From the NCBI GenBank assembly GCA_003116995.1, contig BDSL01000012.1:1043001-1107000 (forward strand): a DNA stretch of 64,000 nucleotides, in the 5' to 3' direction. The notes under the pieces were generated by a model. That model was not told the origin of the DNA, made no database searches, and saw only the letters and a list, made by a program, of their open reading frames with translations. The DNA is from Yamagishiella unicocca (taxonomy: Eukaryota; Chlorophyta; Chlorophyceae; Chlamydomonadales; Volvocaceae). Position 1 is the first letter of the stretch. The number at the start of each line of letters is the position of its first letter. A program made the translations under genes and the position numbers. This document shows, one piece after another, positions 20,513 through 33,126 of the stretch.

Positions 20513-23500
20513 AAGATGGCAGACGGTGCAATTTTCAGCTTAATGCATATATATATGTAGCTATGCCAATGCCAAGTTACCATGCAGCTGCGCAGCGCCT
20601 GCGCGCCGCCGCTATGCACCTGCGCGAAAAAGCGAGAGGTCGCCGGTTCGAAACCCGGCGGCCGCACATTTTGCATTTGGCACGCAGATGCAAAAGACAG
20701 CGCGATAGCGATACCCGATCCCTGATACTGATAGCCGACGCCTGATAGCTGACGCCCGATAGCACGATAGCCCCATAGCTGACACCTGCTGCCTGCCGCC
20801 TTGCAGCCCCCGCCAGCGGCCGCCCACTGTGCCAATTGAAGCCGTTCCTTTTGCAATGCGCCCTAAATGAATGGCCGCACAACCTATCAGCATCAGAGCG
20901 CCCACCAGGCGCGCGCCCACTTGACACACAGTGTGACCCACTGGCACATGCAGCACAGTGCCAGCACCCGCCCACTGAGCTGATTGATGGCATTCCTTTT
21001 CCAATGCACCATAAATGAATAGCCACACAACCTATCAGCATCACAGCAGCCAACAGCCGCGCACCCAGCTGACACCCAGTGCAGAAAGACACACAGTGCC
21101 ACCCACCCAGCACACGCCCAAAGCCCATCAGCACATACCTCATAGGCCAAGAGCAGCCGCCCAACACCCAGCACAGCATAGCCGAACACCCACCAGACGT
21201 GCGCCCAGCTGACACATAGCCGCATAACCTATCAGCATCAGAGCGCCCACCAGGCACACACCCTCTTCACCCCGTGGATAGCATCACTGCACAAGGCAAG
21301 TGGAACCTCGCGCACGCCATCAACCACACGCGCACACACCCATGAGCACCCGCATCACATAGGCGGGTAGGCGGCGCCGCATCACACCGCACCACACCGC
21401 ATAGGCACATACCAGTAGGTGGCACTGCACCGCATAGGCGCATAGCCGCACACCCACATAGCCGCATAAATAGGTGGCACCACATAGGTACGTACGTGGC
21501 ACCAGCAGTGCGTACCTTTCTGCGTGTAGTGCGTAGGCACTGCATCACACCGCATAGGCACATACGTGGCACCACACCGCATAGGTGCATAGGCGGCAGC
21601 GCACCACATAGGCGCCATCGCACCGCATAGGCGCATAGGCGGCACCGCACTGTACAGGCGACATCGCACCGCATAGGCGCATAGGCGGCACCGCACCGCA
21701 TAGCTGACATCGCACCGCATAGGCGCATACGTGGCACCACACCGCATAGCTGACGTCGCACCGCATACGCGCATAGGTGGCACCACACCGCATAGGCAAC
21801 ATCGCACCGCATAGGCGCATAGGTGGCACCGCACCGCATAGGTGACATCGCACCGCATAGGCGCATACGTGGCACCACACTGCATAGGCACATAGGCCAG
21901 CAGCAGTAGGCGGCTGCAACTTCGCGCGAGCACACACTCAGTACTATTCCTTTTCTAATATCTCCTAAACATATGTGCGCAGGATGTATCAGCATCAGAG
22001 CACAAATTGGGCGACTGCTATCCGCCGCCAGCACCCAGGTGACACTACGTAGGCACCCATGAGCACTCGCATCACATAGGCGGGTAGGCGGCGCCGCATC
22101 ACACCGCACCACACCGCATAGGCGCATAGGCACCACCCACGAGCACCCACATACACCACACCACATAGGTGCGTACATGGCATCAACAGTGCGTACCTAT
22201 GTGCGTGTAGTGCGTAGGCACTGCATCACACCGCATAGGCGCATGACATAAGCGGCACCACACCACATAGCCACATAGGCGGCAGCACACCGCATAGCTA
22301 ACGTCGCACCGCATAGGCGGCACCGCACCGCATAGGCGCATAGGCGGCACCGCACCGCATAGGTGACATCGCACCGCATAGGCACATACACCGCATAGGC
22401 GCACCACACCGCATAGGCACATACACCGCATAGGCGCACCACACCGCATAGGCACATACACCGCATAGGCGCATACACCGCATAGCTGACATCGCACCGC
22501 ATAGGCGCATAGGCGGCAGCGCACCACATAGGCGCCATCGCACCGCATAGGCGCATGGGCGGCACCACACCGCATAGCTCACGTCGCACCGCATACGCGC
22601 ATAGGTGGCACCGCACCACATAGGTAGCATCGCACCGCATAGGCGTATACGTGGCACCACACCGCATAAGCACATAGGCGGCACCGCACCGCATAGCTGA
22701 CGTCGCACCGCATAGGCGCGTACGTGCTACTACACGAGCACGTACCTAGCACTGCACCTCATAAGCACGTAGATGGCCCCGCATAAGTGACATTGCACCA
22801 CATAGGCACATAAGCGGCATCGCACCGCATAGGCGCATAGGCGGCACCGCACCGCATACGCAACATCGCACCGCATAGGCGGATAGGCGGCACCGCACCG
22901 CATAGGCGTATACGTGGCACCACACCGCATAAGCACATAGGCGGCAGCGCACCGCATAGGTGACATCGCACCGCATAGGCGCATAGCTAACGTCGCACCG
23001 CATAGGCGGCACCGCACCGCATAGGCGCATAGGCGGCACCGCACCGCATAGGTGACATCGCACCGCATAGGCGCATACACTGCATAGGCGCACCACACCG
23101 CATAGGCACATACACCGCATAGGCGCATACACCGCATAGCTGACATCGCACCGCATAGGCGCATAGGCGGCAGCGCACCGCATAGCAAACGTCGCACCGC
23201 ATACGCGGCACCGCACCGCATAGGCGCATAGGCGGCAGTGCACCACATAGGCGCCATCGCACCGCATAGGCGCATAGGCGGCAGCACACCGCATAGCTGA
23301 CGTCGCACCACATACGTGGCACCACACCGCATAAGCACATAGGCGGCACCGTACCGCATAGCTGACGTCGCACCGCATAGGCGCGTACGTGGTACTACAC
23401 GAGCACGTACCTAGCACTGCACCTCATAAGCACGTAGATGGCCCCGCATAAGTGACATTGCACCACATAGGCACATAAGCGGCACCACACCACATAGCCA

Positions 23501-24333
23501 CATAGGCGGCAGCGCACCGCATAGGTCACATCGCACCGCATAGGCGCATAGGCGGCACCGCACCGCATAGGCAACATCGCACCGCATAGGCGGATAGGCG
23601 GCACCGCACCGCATAGGCGTATACGTGGCACCACACCGCATAAGCACATAGGCGGCACCGCACCGCATAGCTGACGTCGCACCGCATAGGCGCATAAGCG
23701 GCACCGCACTGCATAGGCGCATAGGCAACACCGCACCGCATAGGTGACATCGCACCACATAGGAGCACAAACGGCACCGCACCGCATACGCGCATAGGCA
23801 GCACCGCACCGCATAGGTGACATCGCACCACATACGCGCATAGGCGGCAGCGCACCACATAGGTGACATGGCACCGCATAAGCACATAGGCGACACTGCA
23901 CCACATAGGTGACATCGCACCGCATAGGCGCATAGGCGGCACCGCACCGCATAACTCACATCGCACCGCATAGGCCTCCGACCCGTGGGCCTCCGACCCG
24001 TGGGCCTCCGACCCATGCAACACCTCCGACCCGTGGGCCTCCGACCCGTGGGCCTCCGACCCGTGCGCCACTGACCCGTGGGCCTCCGACCCGTGGGCCA
24101 CTGACCCGTGGGCCTCCGACCCATGGGCCTACTCCTGCAAGCATAGCCCTGCAAGCATAGCTCTGCAAGCATACCTCTGCAAGCATAGCCTTGCAAGCAT
24201 AGCCCTGCAAGCATAGCCTGGCAAGCATAAGCCTGCAAGCGCATACGCCCATTGCAGCCCGCCCGCATGTGACGGCTGCCCCCGGCCCCGGCGGGGGAGG
24301 TAAGCCCACTCGCGCAGCCCCTGCGCAGCTTGT
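20513..24333. repeat. Compound macrorepeat, unit 3 (duplicate of unit 1)
   Basis: This is nearly base-for-base the same as 2,830-6,617, offset by 17,681 bp. The offset grows to 17,716 bp after a 35-bp extra CATAGG unit near 22,430. It contains SINE-A copy 7 (20,513-20,813). Like unit 1 it is followed by the LINE fragment with the AACAGCATCC variant and then a SINE-B. Confidence 0.92.
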
Positions 24334-24720
24334 GACCAGAGAGAGAGAGACCGCGTTACAGTGGCCGCACGACAGGCGGCACCCGCCCTTATCCCGGCGG
24401 GAAAGCACTGCGGAAGAGACACGGAACCAAGGTCGGGTACGGGCAACAGCAGGCAAACAGCATCATGCAAAGTCAGCACAAGCGACGGCAGGACACGGCC
24501 CCATGCAGGCCACCCTTACGCGTCAAAACCACCACAAAAGCCCCCATTGGCTCACCTGCCCATCACCCGCACCACTCGTATCTCGAACCAGCAAAGGTGG
24601 CACCAGGAAAGAAAGAACGAAAGAACAAACAGCATCCAAGGCAGGCTAGCTAGGGCGGCACGGCGCACATGAGCCGACCCCCGGTTACGAACAAAAATGG
24701 GTGGTCCACCCCCACGTCAC
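24334..24720 (-). mobile_element. LINE 3' fragment (about 0.39 kb)
   Basis: This holds the LINE 3' UTR plus the last codons of the ORF, and stops at CCCCCACGTCAC. It shares the private AACAGCATCC variant with the copy at 6,618-7,620. Relative to that copy about 617 bp are deleted before the following SINE-B. Confidence 0.85.
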
Positions 24721-24725
24721 TAAAT

Positions 24726-24922
24726 TGTTGGGTTGGGGTCCGGGGCTCTCACCCGGTTGGCAGGGCCATGCACGCCCCTGTTACGGAAGTCGCAGGTCCC
24801 CGTGCCAGTACTTCCGTTTACCCCCCCGGAAATGGGTGGCGGTTTGGGTGGGGGGGCCAGGACTTGAACTCTGGATCTCCTGCCGATTAAGGCCGGGCTT
24901 TAGCAGCTAAGCTACCCACCCC
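24726..24922 (-). mobile_element. SINE-B copy 4
   Basis: A full-length SINE-B, essentially identical to that at 7,625-7,822 (one difference noted in the body, CCATGCACG against CCATACACG). It is part of the same segmental duplication. Confidence 0.75.
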
Positions 24923-24924
24923 AA

Positions 24925-27900
24925 TGACCAATGTGCCCGCAGCCTTTTTAGGCGCAGCGCTTATGTAGCCTTGCGCATAGCGCTGCGCCATGCCGCTGCG
25001 CAGCGCCTGCGCGGCGCCGCTATGCACCTGCGCGAAGAAGCGAGAGGTCGCCGGTTCGAGACCCGGCGGCCGCATTTTTTGCATTTCGCGCGCAGATGCA
25101 AAAGATGGCGCGATAGCGATACCCGATGCCTGATGGTGATAGCCGACGCCGGATACTGATAGCCGACGCCTGATAGGTGACGCCCGATAGCACGATAGCC
25201 CCATAGCTGACACCTGCTGCCTGCCGCCTTGCAGCTCCCGCCAGCGGCCGCCCACTGTGCCAATTGAAGCCATTCCTTTTGCAATGCGCCTTAAATGAAT
25301 GGCCGCACAACCTATCAGCATCAGAGCGCCCACCAGGCGCGCGCCCACTTGACACACAGTGTGACCCACTGGCACATGCAGCACAGTGCCAGCACCCACC
25401 CACTGAGCTGATTGATGCCATTCCTTTTCCAATGCACCATAAATGAATAGCCACACAACCTATCAGCATCACAGCAGCCAACAGCCGCGCACCCAGCTGA
25501 CACCCAGTGCAGCAAGACACACAGTGTCACCCACCCAGCACACGCCCAAAGCCCATCAGCACATAGCTCATAGGCCAGTAGGTAGCTAGCATCTAACAGC
25601 ACCCAGGTGATACTACGTAGGCACCCATGAGCACCCGCATCACATAGGCGGGTAGGCGGCGCCGCATCACACCGCACCACACCGCGTAGGCGCACAGGCA
25701 CCACCCACAAGCACATAGGCGGGTAGGCGGCGCCGCAGGCACCACCCACGAGCACCCACATACGCACATTAATAGGTGGCACCACATAGGTGCGTACGTG
25801 GCACCAACAGTGCGTACCTATGTACGTGTAGTGCGTAGGCACCGCATCACACCGCATAGGCACATAGGCGGCAGCGCACCGCATAGCAAACGTCGCATCG
25901 CATAGGCGGCACCGCACCGCATAGGCGCATAGGCGGCAGTGCACCACATAGGCGCCATCGCACCGCATAGGCGCATAGGCGGCACCACACCGCATAGCTG
26001 ACGTCGCACCGCATAGGCGCATACACCGCATTGGCGCACCACACCGCATAGGCGCATACACCGCATAGGCGCATCACACCGCACCGCACCTCACCAGCAC
26101 TGCACCTCATAAGCACGTAGATGGCCTCGCATAAATGGCGCACCACACCGCATAGGCGCATACACTGCATAGGCGCATCACACCGCACCGCACCTCACCA
26201 GCACTGCACCTCATAAGCACGTAGATGGCCTCGCATAAGTGACATTGCACCGCATAGGCGCATAGGCGGCACCACACCGCATAGGCAACATCGCACCGCA
26301 TAGGCGCATAGGCGGCACCGCACCGCATAGGCGTATACGTGGCACCACACCGCATAAGCACATAGGCGGCGGCGGCACCGCACCGCATAGCTGACGTCGC
26401 ACCGCATAGGCACATAAGCGGCACCGCATAGGCGCATGGCCGGCACCGCACCGGATAGGTGACATCGCACCGCATAGGCGCGTACGTGGTACTACACGAG
26501 CACATACCTAGCACTGCACCTCATAAGCACGTAGATGGCCCCGCATAACTGACATTGCACCGCATAGGCGCATAGGTAAGCCCACCCCCGCCGCACCTGC
26601 CCGCACAGCACCGCTATGCACCCGCCACAGGTCCCGCCGGACTTCAACCCGCGCATAGGCAACATCGCACCGCATACGCGCCACCCATCGCACTTCAGCG
26701 CCACATGGCTTCACATAGGTGCGTATGTGGTACTACATGAGCACGTAGCTAGCACTGCACCTGATAAGCACGTAGATGGCACCGCACTACATAAGCACAT
26801 AAGTAGCACTGCACCACATGGGTGACATCGCACCACATTGGCACATAGGCAGCACCGCACCGCATAGGTGCCATCGCACCGCATAGGCGCATACGCGACA
26901 TCGCCTAGGCACATAGCTCACATCACACCACATAGCCGCATAAACGGCACCGCACCGCATAGGCGCATAGGCGGCAGCGCACCGCATAGCTGACATCGCA
27001 CCGCATCGCACCGTGGGCGCCCACCAGGCGCGCGCCCACTTGACACACAGTGTGACCCACTGGCACATGCAGCACAGTGCCAGCACCCGCCCACTGAGCT
27101 GATTGATGCCATTCCTTTTCCAATGCACTATAAATGAATAGCCACACAACCTATCAGCATCACACAGTGTCACCCACCCAGCACACGCCCAAAGCCCATC
27201 AGCACATAGCTCATAGGCCAGTAGGTAGCTAGCATCTAGCAGCACCCAGGTGACACTACGTAGGCACCCATGAGCACCCGCATCACATAGGCGGGTAGGC
27301 GCACCGCATAGCAAACGTCGCATCGCATAGGCGGCACCGCACCGCATAGGCGCATAGGCGGCAGTGCACCACATAGGCGCCATCGCACCGCATAGGCGCA
27401 TAGGCGGCACCACACCGCATAGCTGACGTCGCACCGCATAGGCGTATACACCGCATTGGCGCACCACACCGCATAGGCGCATACACCGCATAGGCGCACC
27501 ACACCGCACCGCACCTCACCAGCACTGCACCTCATAAGCACGTAGATGGCCTCGCATAAGTGACATCGCACCCCATAGGCGCACATAGGCGGCACCGCAC
27601 CGCATAGGCAACATCGCACCGCATAGGCGCATAGGCGGCACCGCACCGCATAGGCATATACGTGGCACCACACCGCATAAGCACATAGGCGGCACCGCAC
27701 CGCATAGCTGACGTCGCACGGCATACGCGCATAAGCGGCACCGCATAGGCGCATAGGCGGCACCGCACCAGATAGGTGACATCGCACCGCATAGGCACGT
27801 ACGTGGTACTACACAAGCACGTACCTAGCACTGCACCTCATAAGCACGTAGATGGCCCCACATAAGTGACATTGCACCACATACGCGCATAAGCGGCACC

Positions 27901-28797
27901 GCACTGCATAGGCGCATAGGCAACATCGCACCGCATACGCGCCACCCATCGCACTTCAGCGCCACGTGGCTTCACATAGGTGCGTATGTGGTACTACATA
28001 AGCACGTAGCTAGCACTGCACCTGATAAGCACGTAGATGGCACCGCACTACATAAGCACATAAGTAGCACTGCACCACATAGGTGACATCGCACCACATA
28101 GCCACCGCACCGCATACGCGCATAGGCGGCAGCGCACCGCATAGCCGACATCGCACCGCATAGGCACATAGGCAGCACCGCACCGCATACGTGACATCGC
28201 ACCGCATAGGCGCCTACGTGATACTACACAAGCACGTACCTAGCACTGCACCTCATAAGCACCTCGATGGCCCCGCATACGTGACATTGCACCGCACTGC
28301 ATACGCGCATAGGCAACATCGCACCGCATACGCGCCACCCATCGCACTTCAGCGCCACGTGGCTCCACATAGGTGCGTATGTGGTACTACATAAGCACGT
28401 AGCTAGCACTGCACCTGATAAGCACGTAGATGACACCGCACTACATAAGCACATAACTAGCACTGCACCACCCGTGGGCCGTTGACCCATGGGCCTCCGA
28501 CCCGTGGGCCACTCACCCGTCGGCCTCCGACCCATGGGCCTACTCCTGCAAGCATAGCCCTGCAAGCATAGCTCTGCAAGCATACCTCTGCAAGCATAGC
28601 CCTGCAAGCATACTCCTGCAAGCATAGCCCTGCAAGCATAGCCTTGCAAGCATAGGCTTGCAAGCATAGCCCTGCAAGCATAGCCTGGCAAGCATAGCCC
28701 TGCAAGCGTGCGCCCCTTGCAGCCCGCCCGCATCACGCCCGCCACCGGCCCCGGCGGGGGAGGTAAGCCCACTCGCGCAGCCCCTGCGCAGCTTGTC
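24925..28797. repeat. Compound macrorepeat, unit 4 (rearranged)
   Basis: This starts with the most diverged SINE-A (box B GGTTCGAGACC, about 24,925-25,231). Composite repeat and CATAGG satellite follow, interrupted at about 27,017-27,290 by a second piece of composite repeat. The 15-bp and 14-bp arrays and the CAGCTTGT end block come last. There are many local rearrangements but the order is the same. Confidence 0.75.
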
Positions 28798-29279
28798 TGT
28801 CATTCCCCACCATCCCCATCACTTTCCTCCTAAGCTGTCAGGAGAGAGAGAGACCGCGTTACAGTGGCCGCACGACAGGCGGCACCCGCCCTTATCCCGG
28901 CGGGAAAGCACTGCGGAAGAGACACGGAACCAAGGTCGGGTACGGGCAACAGCAGGCAAACAGCATCATGCAAAGTCAGCACAAGCGACGGCAGGACACG
29001 GCCCCATGCAGGCCACCCTTACGCGTCAAAACCACCACAAAAGCCCCCATTGGCTCACCTGCCCATCACCCGCACCACTCGTATCTCGAACCAGCAAAGG
29101 TGGCACCAGGAAAGAAAGAACGAAAGAACAAACAGCAGCCAAGGCAGGCTAGCTAGGGCGGCACGGCGCACATGAGCCGACCCCCGGTCAGGGAATTGAG
29201 TGTCGTGACAGCTGTCAGGGGGACTTATAGCTGTAGTCACTGTAGGAGGAAAGTGATGGGGATGGTGAGGAATGACAGA
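28796..29279. repeat. 36-bp inverted repeat around a LINE fragment
   Basis: The 36 bp at 28,796-28,831 (TCTGTCATTCCCCACC start) are the exact reverse complement of 29,244-29,279 (ending GGTGAGGAATGACAGA). The LINE fragment at 28,841-29,189 lies between the arms. Confidence 0.85.
28841..29189 (-). mobile_element. LINE 3'-UTR fragment
   Basis: Minus-strand LINE 3' end and UTR, reaching just past the stop codon of the ORF. It is the last LINE copy to the right; none is seen beyond it. Confidence 0.85.
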
Positions 29280-29700
29280 TGTCAGGGAATTGGGTGTCGT
29301 GACAGCTGTCAGGGGGCAGGGGTGGAGGTTCAAATCTGACATGGAACAACTTTTTGTTTAATGTTTTTGAATGTAGGGCATATGCATAGAACATATCGGC
29401 GCAAGTTGGAATTGAACGCGTGCGGATGTAAGCACCGGTCTTTTGGTGGGGTGGGAGATGTGGAAGGGGTTTGTTTGTAGGTAATGAGCGGAAGTATGAA
29501 GAAAGATGATGGAAGCATTTGCCATTCCTTTTAAAGGCATGGTAGCCAGCGAGGCAGCGACCGGACTGATGTGATGGGGATGGTGAGGAATGACAGATGT
29601 CATGGAATTGGGTGTCGTGACAGCTGTCAGGGGGCAGGGGTGGAGGTTCAAATAGGAGGAAAGTGATGGGGATGGTGAGGAATGACAGATGTCAGGTGAC
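29190..29700. repeat. TGACAGCTGTCA-type direct repeats
   Basis: Copies of a segment of about 80-100 bp containing GTGTCGTGACAGCTGTCAGG and GATGGTGAGGAATGACAG occur near 29,190-29,335 and 29,575-29,700. A unique AT-richer insert (about 29,336-29,560) lies between them. No gene is evident. Confidence 0.7.
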
Positions 29701-29756
29701 CAGGTGTGCGTTGGTTGCCGTACGCTAAGGGCATGAGTTGCGCCCTGCGGTTAGCG

Positions 29757-31078
29757 TTGTCTGGTAGATGTGGTTACATGGCTTTGATTGCCGGTAATTA
29801 CGGTAGTTATATTAGAGCTATCGTTACAGTAGATGTGAAGCCAACGGACACATGGCATGTGTCGGCAGCATTGGTAGGTGTGCTCCAGGGATGGCAGTTA
29901 GCCACGTTCGGGAGCGCACCTAGGCCCGCTGCCTGGAATGCCCAGGCAGCGGAGTTTGTCGCCACAAACTAACAAAGTCTGGAAGAAACAGCCCTGTACT
30001 GACACATCGCTGTAAGACTAGTGCGTACCTCCGCCCATTCTCTCAACAGCATCCACAACTTGCACGTCGCAGTGTGTTGATTGCTCAGCCGTAACCGGCA
30101 GTCTTTTCGCTCTCTTCACCCAAGAGCCGACGCACGCGCGTCGGTGCCACGTCCGGCAGCCAGGCGGCCTCTGGGGCAGCGAATCCTAGTCTTCCGTAGG
30201 CTCACCCGCCCTGCACAACACGCTGTGTGTCGTGACAACCGGTTGTTGGCCGGATGTAGTAGCACGCCGCGAGCGTAATGACGGTGGGTTTGGTGGTTGT
30301 AACTGTTACAGTGGGCCCCAGACCGTTAGGCAGGTAGATCGCGCCATCGGGCGCATCGGTAACGAAGGACAGTGAAAGCTGTCATGCTCAGATACGCGTT
30401 TCTGGAGCGGCACCGAAACCATGACTAAGCCGCGCGCCCTTCCCTTTCCTACTAAGCCCCTTTTTCCTCGTGCCAGCTGACAGCTGTCACCTGTCATCCG
30501 CCTCCTGACAGCTTCACAAAATCCAATCCATGACACCTGTCACAACCCACTTCTCCCTGTGACAGTAGTAGGAAAGAGTAGAGAGAAGTGGGTTGTGACA
30601 GGTGTCATGGATTGGGTGTCGTGACAGGTGTCAGGAGGCGGATGACAGGTGACAGAGTGCGTTGGTAGATGTAGTTACATGGCTTTGATTGCCGGTAATT
30701 ACGTTAGTTATATTAGAGCTATCGTTACAGTGGATGTGAAGCCAACGGACACATGTGCATGTGTCGGCAGCAATGGCAGATGTGCTCCAGGGATGGCAGT
30801 TAGCCACGTTCGGGAGCGCACCTAGGCCCGCTGCCTGGAATGCCCAGGCAGCGGAGTTTGTCGCCACAAACTAACAAAGCCTGGAAGAAACAGCCCTGTA
30901 CTGACACATCGCTGTAAAACTAGTGCGTACCTCCGTCCATTCTCTAAACAGCATCCACAACTTGCACGTCGCAGTGTGTTGATTGCTCAGCCGTGTCCGG
31001 CAGTCTTTTCGCTCTCTTCACCCAAGAGCAGACGCACGCGCGTCGGTGCCGCGTCCGGCAGCCAGGCGGCCTCTGGAG
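29757..31078. repeat. Pair of direct repeats of about 420 bp, 902 bp apart
   Basis: The 29,757-30,178 segment (TTACATGGCTTTGATTGCCG start) recurs at about 30,660-31,078. The first copy has an 88-codon open frame (29,706-29,972), but the second has a 1-bp insertion (ACACATGTGCATG against ACACATGGCATG) that breaks it, so coding is not supported. A foldback lies between the copies. Confidence 0.8.
30486..30653. repeat. Foldback with arms of about 70 bp
   Basis: The left arm 30,486-30,555 (GTCACCTGTCATCCGCCTCC start) is largely the reverse complement of the right arm 30,583-30,653 (ending GGCGGATGACAGGTGAC). The spacer is about 27 bp and a short mismatched stretch lies mid-arm. It could be a small foldback element or a hairpin-forming transcript. 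Confidence 0.8.
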
Positions 31079-31099
31079 CTGTGTGTCGTGACAACCAGA

Positions 31100-33126
31100 A
31101 CGGATGCCAATGACAAAAGATGCTCCTGCAACAGTGGGCCTGATACGTACTGGTCCAGACAGATGCTACGACAGTCGCAGTAGGTCCGGGATAATTAGAG
31201 GATAGGCTGGGGAAAACAAGATAGGCGGTTGGCGCGAGGAATTGGTGGGAGCATGGTGGGAGCATGTTAGTGATCAAAAAAATGCTCCTGTAAACAGTGG
31301 ACTAGATACTGGTCCAGACTGGTGCCTCAACGGTCGCTGTAGGTTAGGGATAATTTGACGAAAAAGCTGGGGACAGCATGATGGGCGGTAAGTGCGAGGA
31401 ATTGGTGGGAGCATGGTGGGAGCATGGTGGGAGCATGTTAGTGATCAAAACATGCTCCCGCAACAGTGGGCCTTATACCGGTCCGGACAGATGCTGCCAC
31501 GGTCGCGGTAGGTCCTGAATGATTTGAGGATAGGCTGGGGACAGCATGGTGGCCCGTTGGTGCGAGGAATCGATGGGAGCATGGTGGGAGCATGTTAGTG
31601 ACCAAAACATGCTCCCGCAACAGTGGGCCTGATACCGGTCCAGACAGATGCTGCGACGGTCGCAGTAGGTCCGGGATGATTTGATGATAGGTCGGGGGCA
31701 GCATGATGGCCCGTTGGTGCGAGGAATCGATGGGAGCATGGTGGGAGCATGGTGGGAGCATGTTAGTGACCAAAACATGCTCCCGCAACAGTGGGCCTGA
31801 TACCGGTCCGGACAGATGCCGCGACGGTCATAGTAGGTCCGGGATGATTTGGGGACGGCATGATGGGCGGTAAGTGCGAGGAATTGGTGGGAGCATGGTG
31901 GGAGCATGGTGGGAGCATGTTAGTGACCAAAACATGCTCCCGCAACAGTGGGGCTTATACCGGTCCGGACAGATGCCGCGACGGTCATAGTAGGTCTGGG
32001 ATGATTTGGGGACGGCATGATGGGCGGTAAAGTGCGGGGAATTGGTGGGAGCATGGTGGGAGCATGGTTGTTGTAATCGTTACAGTGGGCTCCAGACCTT
32101 AAAAGGTAGAGCCATCGGGCGCATCGCCTGACACTGAAAAAGACAAGGAAAGCAGAGAAAACCGACGGTTCCGAAAGACAAACCACCCAGAGCCTCACAA
32201 CCGAGAGCCCAGAGGAAACAGCAAGCACCAATACACAGGGGGAGGTTGCGCTGATGGCTCCCCTGCACATGGCCACATGCATCCCAAGCAGACCCCCGAA
32301 TGGAGAGACAGCAGCACGCCTCGGCAACACAATCGGATAACTCCCCCCCCAAGATCCCGAAAGCGTCCCACACCCGAAACGGGCCGATGCCCATAGCGAG
32401 ACGGGAAGAAACAATGGTACGTAATACCATGGTGTGAGCATGTTAGTGACCAAAACATTCTCCCGCAACAGTGGGCCTTATACCGGTCCGGACAGATGCC
32501 GCGACGGTCATAGTAGGTCTGGGGTGATTTGGGGACGGCATGATGGGCGGTAAAGTGCGGGGAATTGGTGGGAGCATGGTGGGAGCATGGTGGGAGCATG
32601 TTAGTGACCAAAACATGCTCCCGCAACAATGGGCCTGATACCGGTCCAGACAGATGCCGCGACGGTCATACTAGGTCCGGGATGATTTGGGAACGGCATG
32701 ATGGGCGGTAAGTGCGAGGAATTGGTGGGAGCATGGTGGGAGCATGGTGGGAGCATGTTAGTGACCAAAACATGCTCCCGCAACAGTGGGCCTTATACCG
32801 GTCCAGACAGACGCCGCGACGGTCATACTAGGTCAGGCCTGCTTGAAGTAAGGTTTTGGGATGGCAAGATCGTCCGTTGATGCGAGGAATCAATGGGAGC
32901 ATGGTGGGAGCATGGTGGCTGGTGGTGCGTCTATACACTGTCCATACACAGTCCATGCACTACAGTATGGTCCTTTTCATCACGGGCATAGGTGTAGACA
33001 TGGCAGTTACCAAATGCACGAGCTAGGTGCGCGAAATAGGCAAGTTACGTGGGAGCATGCTCCCAGTCGGAAATGCGACTGAATTGGAGCATGCTCCCAA
33101 TCGTATTTCCGACTCATCGGATAGCT
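31100..33126. repeat. 155-170-bp tandem array with GGGAGCATG/CATGCTCCC arms
   Basis: Units recur at CAAAACATGCTCCCGC positions near 31,445, 31,603, 31,773, 31,927, 32,449, 32,611 and 32,767. Each unit carries the inverted pair GGGAGCATG - 13 bp - CATGCTCCC. The array is interrupted at about 32,065-32,435 by a different segment related to 30,300-30,370. Near 33,051-33,110 the full palindrome GGGAGCATGCTCCC and a near copy occur just before the 142-bp satellite. Confidence 0.85.

Noticed and set aside
3586..28800. Cys/Met-rich frames up to 348 codons on the minus strand
   Set aside because: They are translations of the CATAGG satellite and the 14/15-bp arrays; several frames are open at once and there is no codon bias.
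29706..29972. 88-codon frame in the 420-bp repeat
   Set aside because: The second copy of the repeat has a frameshift, so there is no sign of coding constraint.
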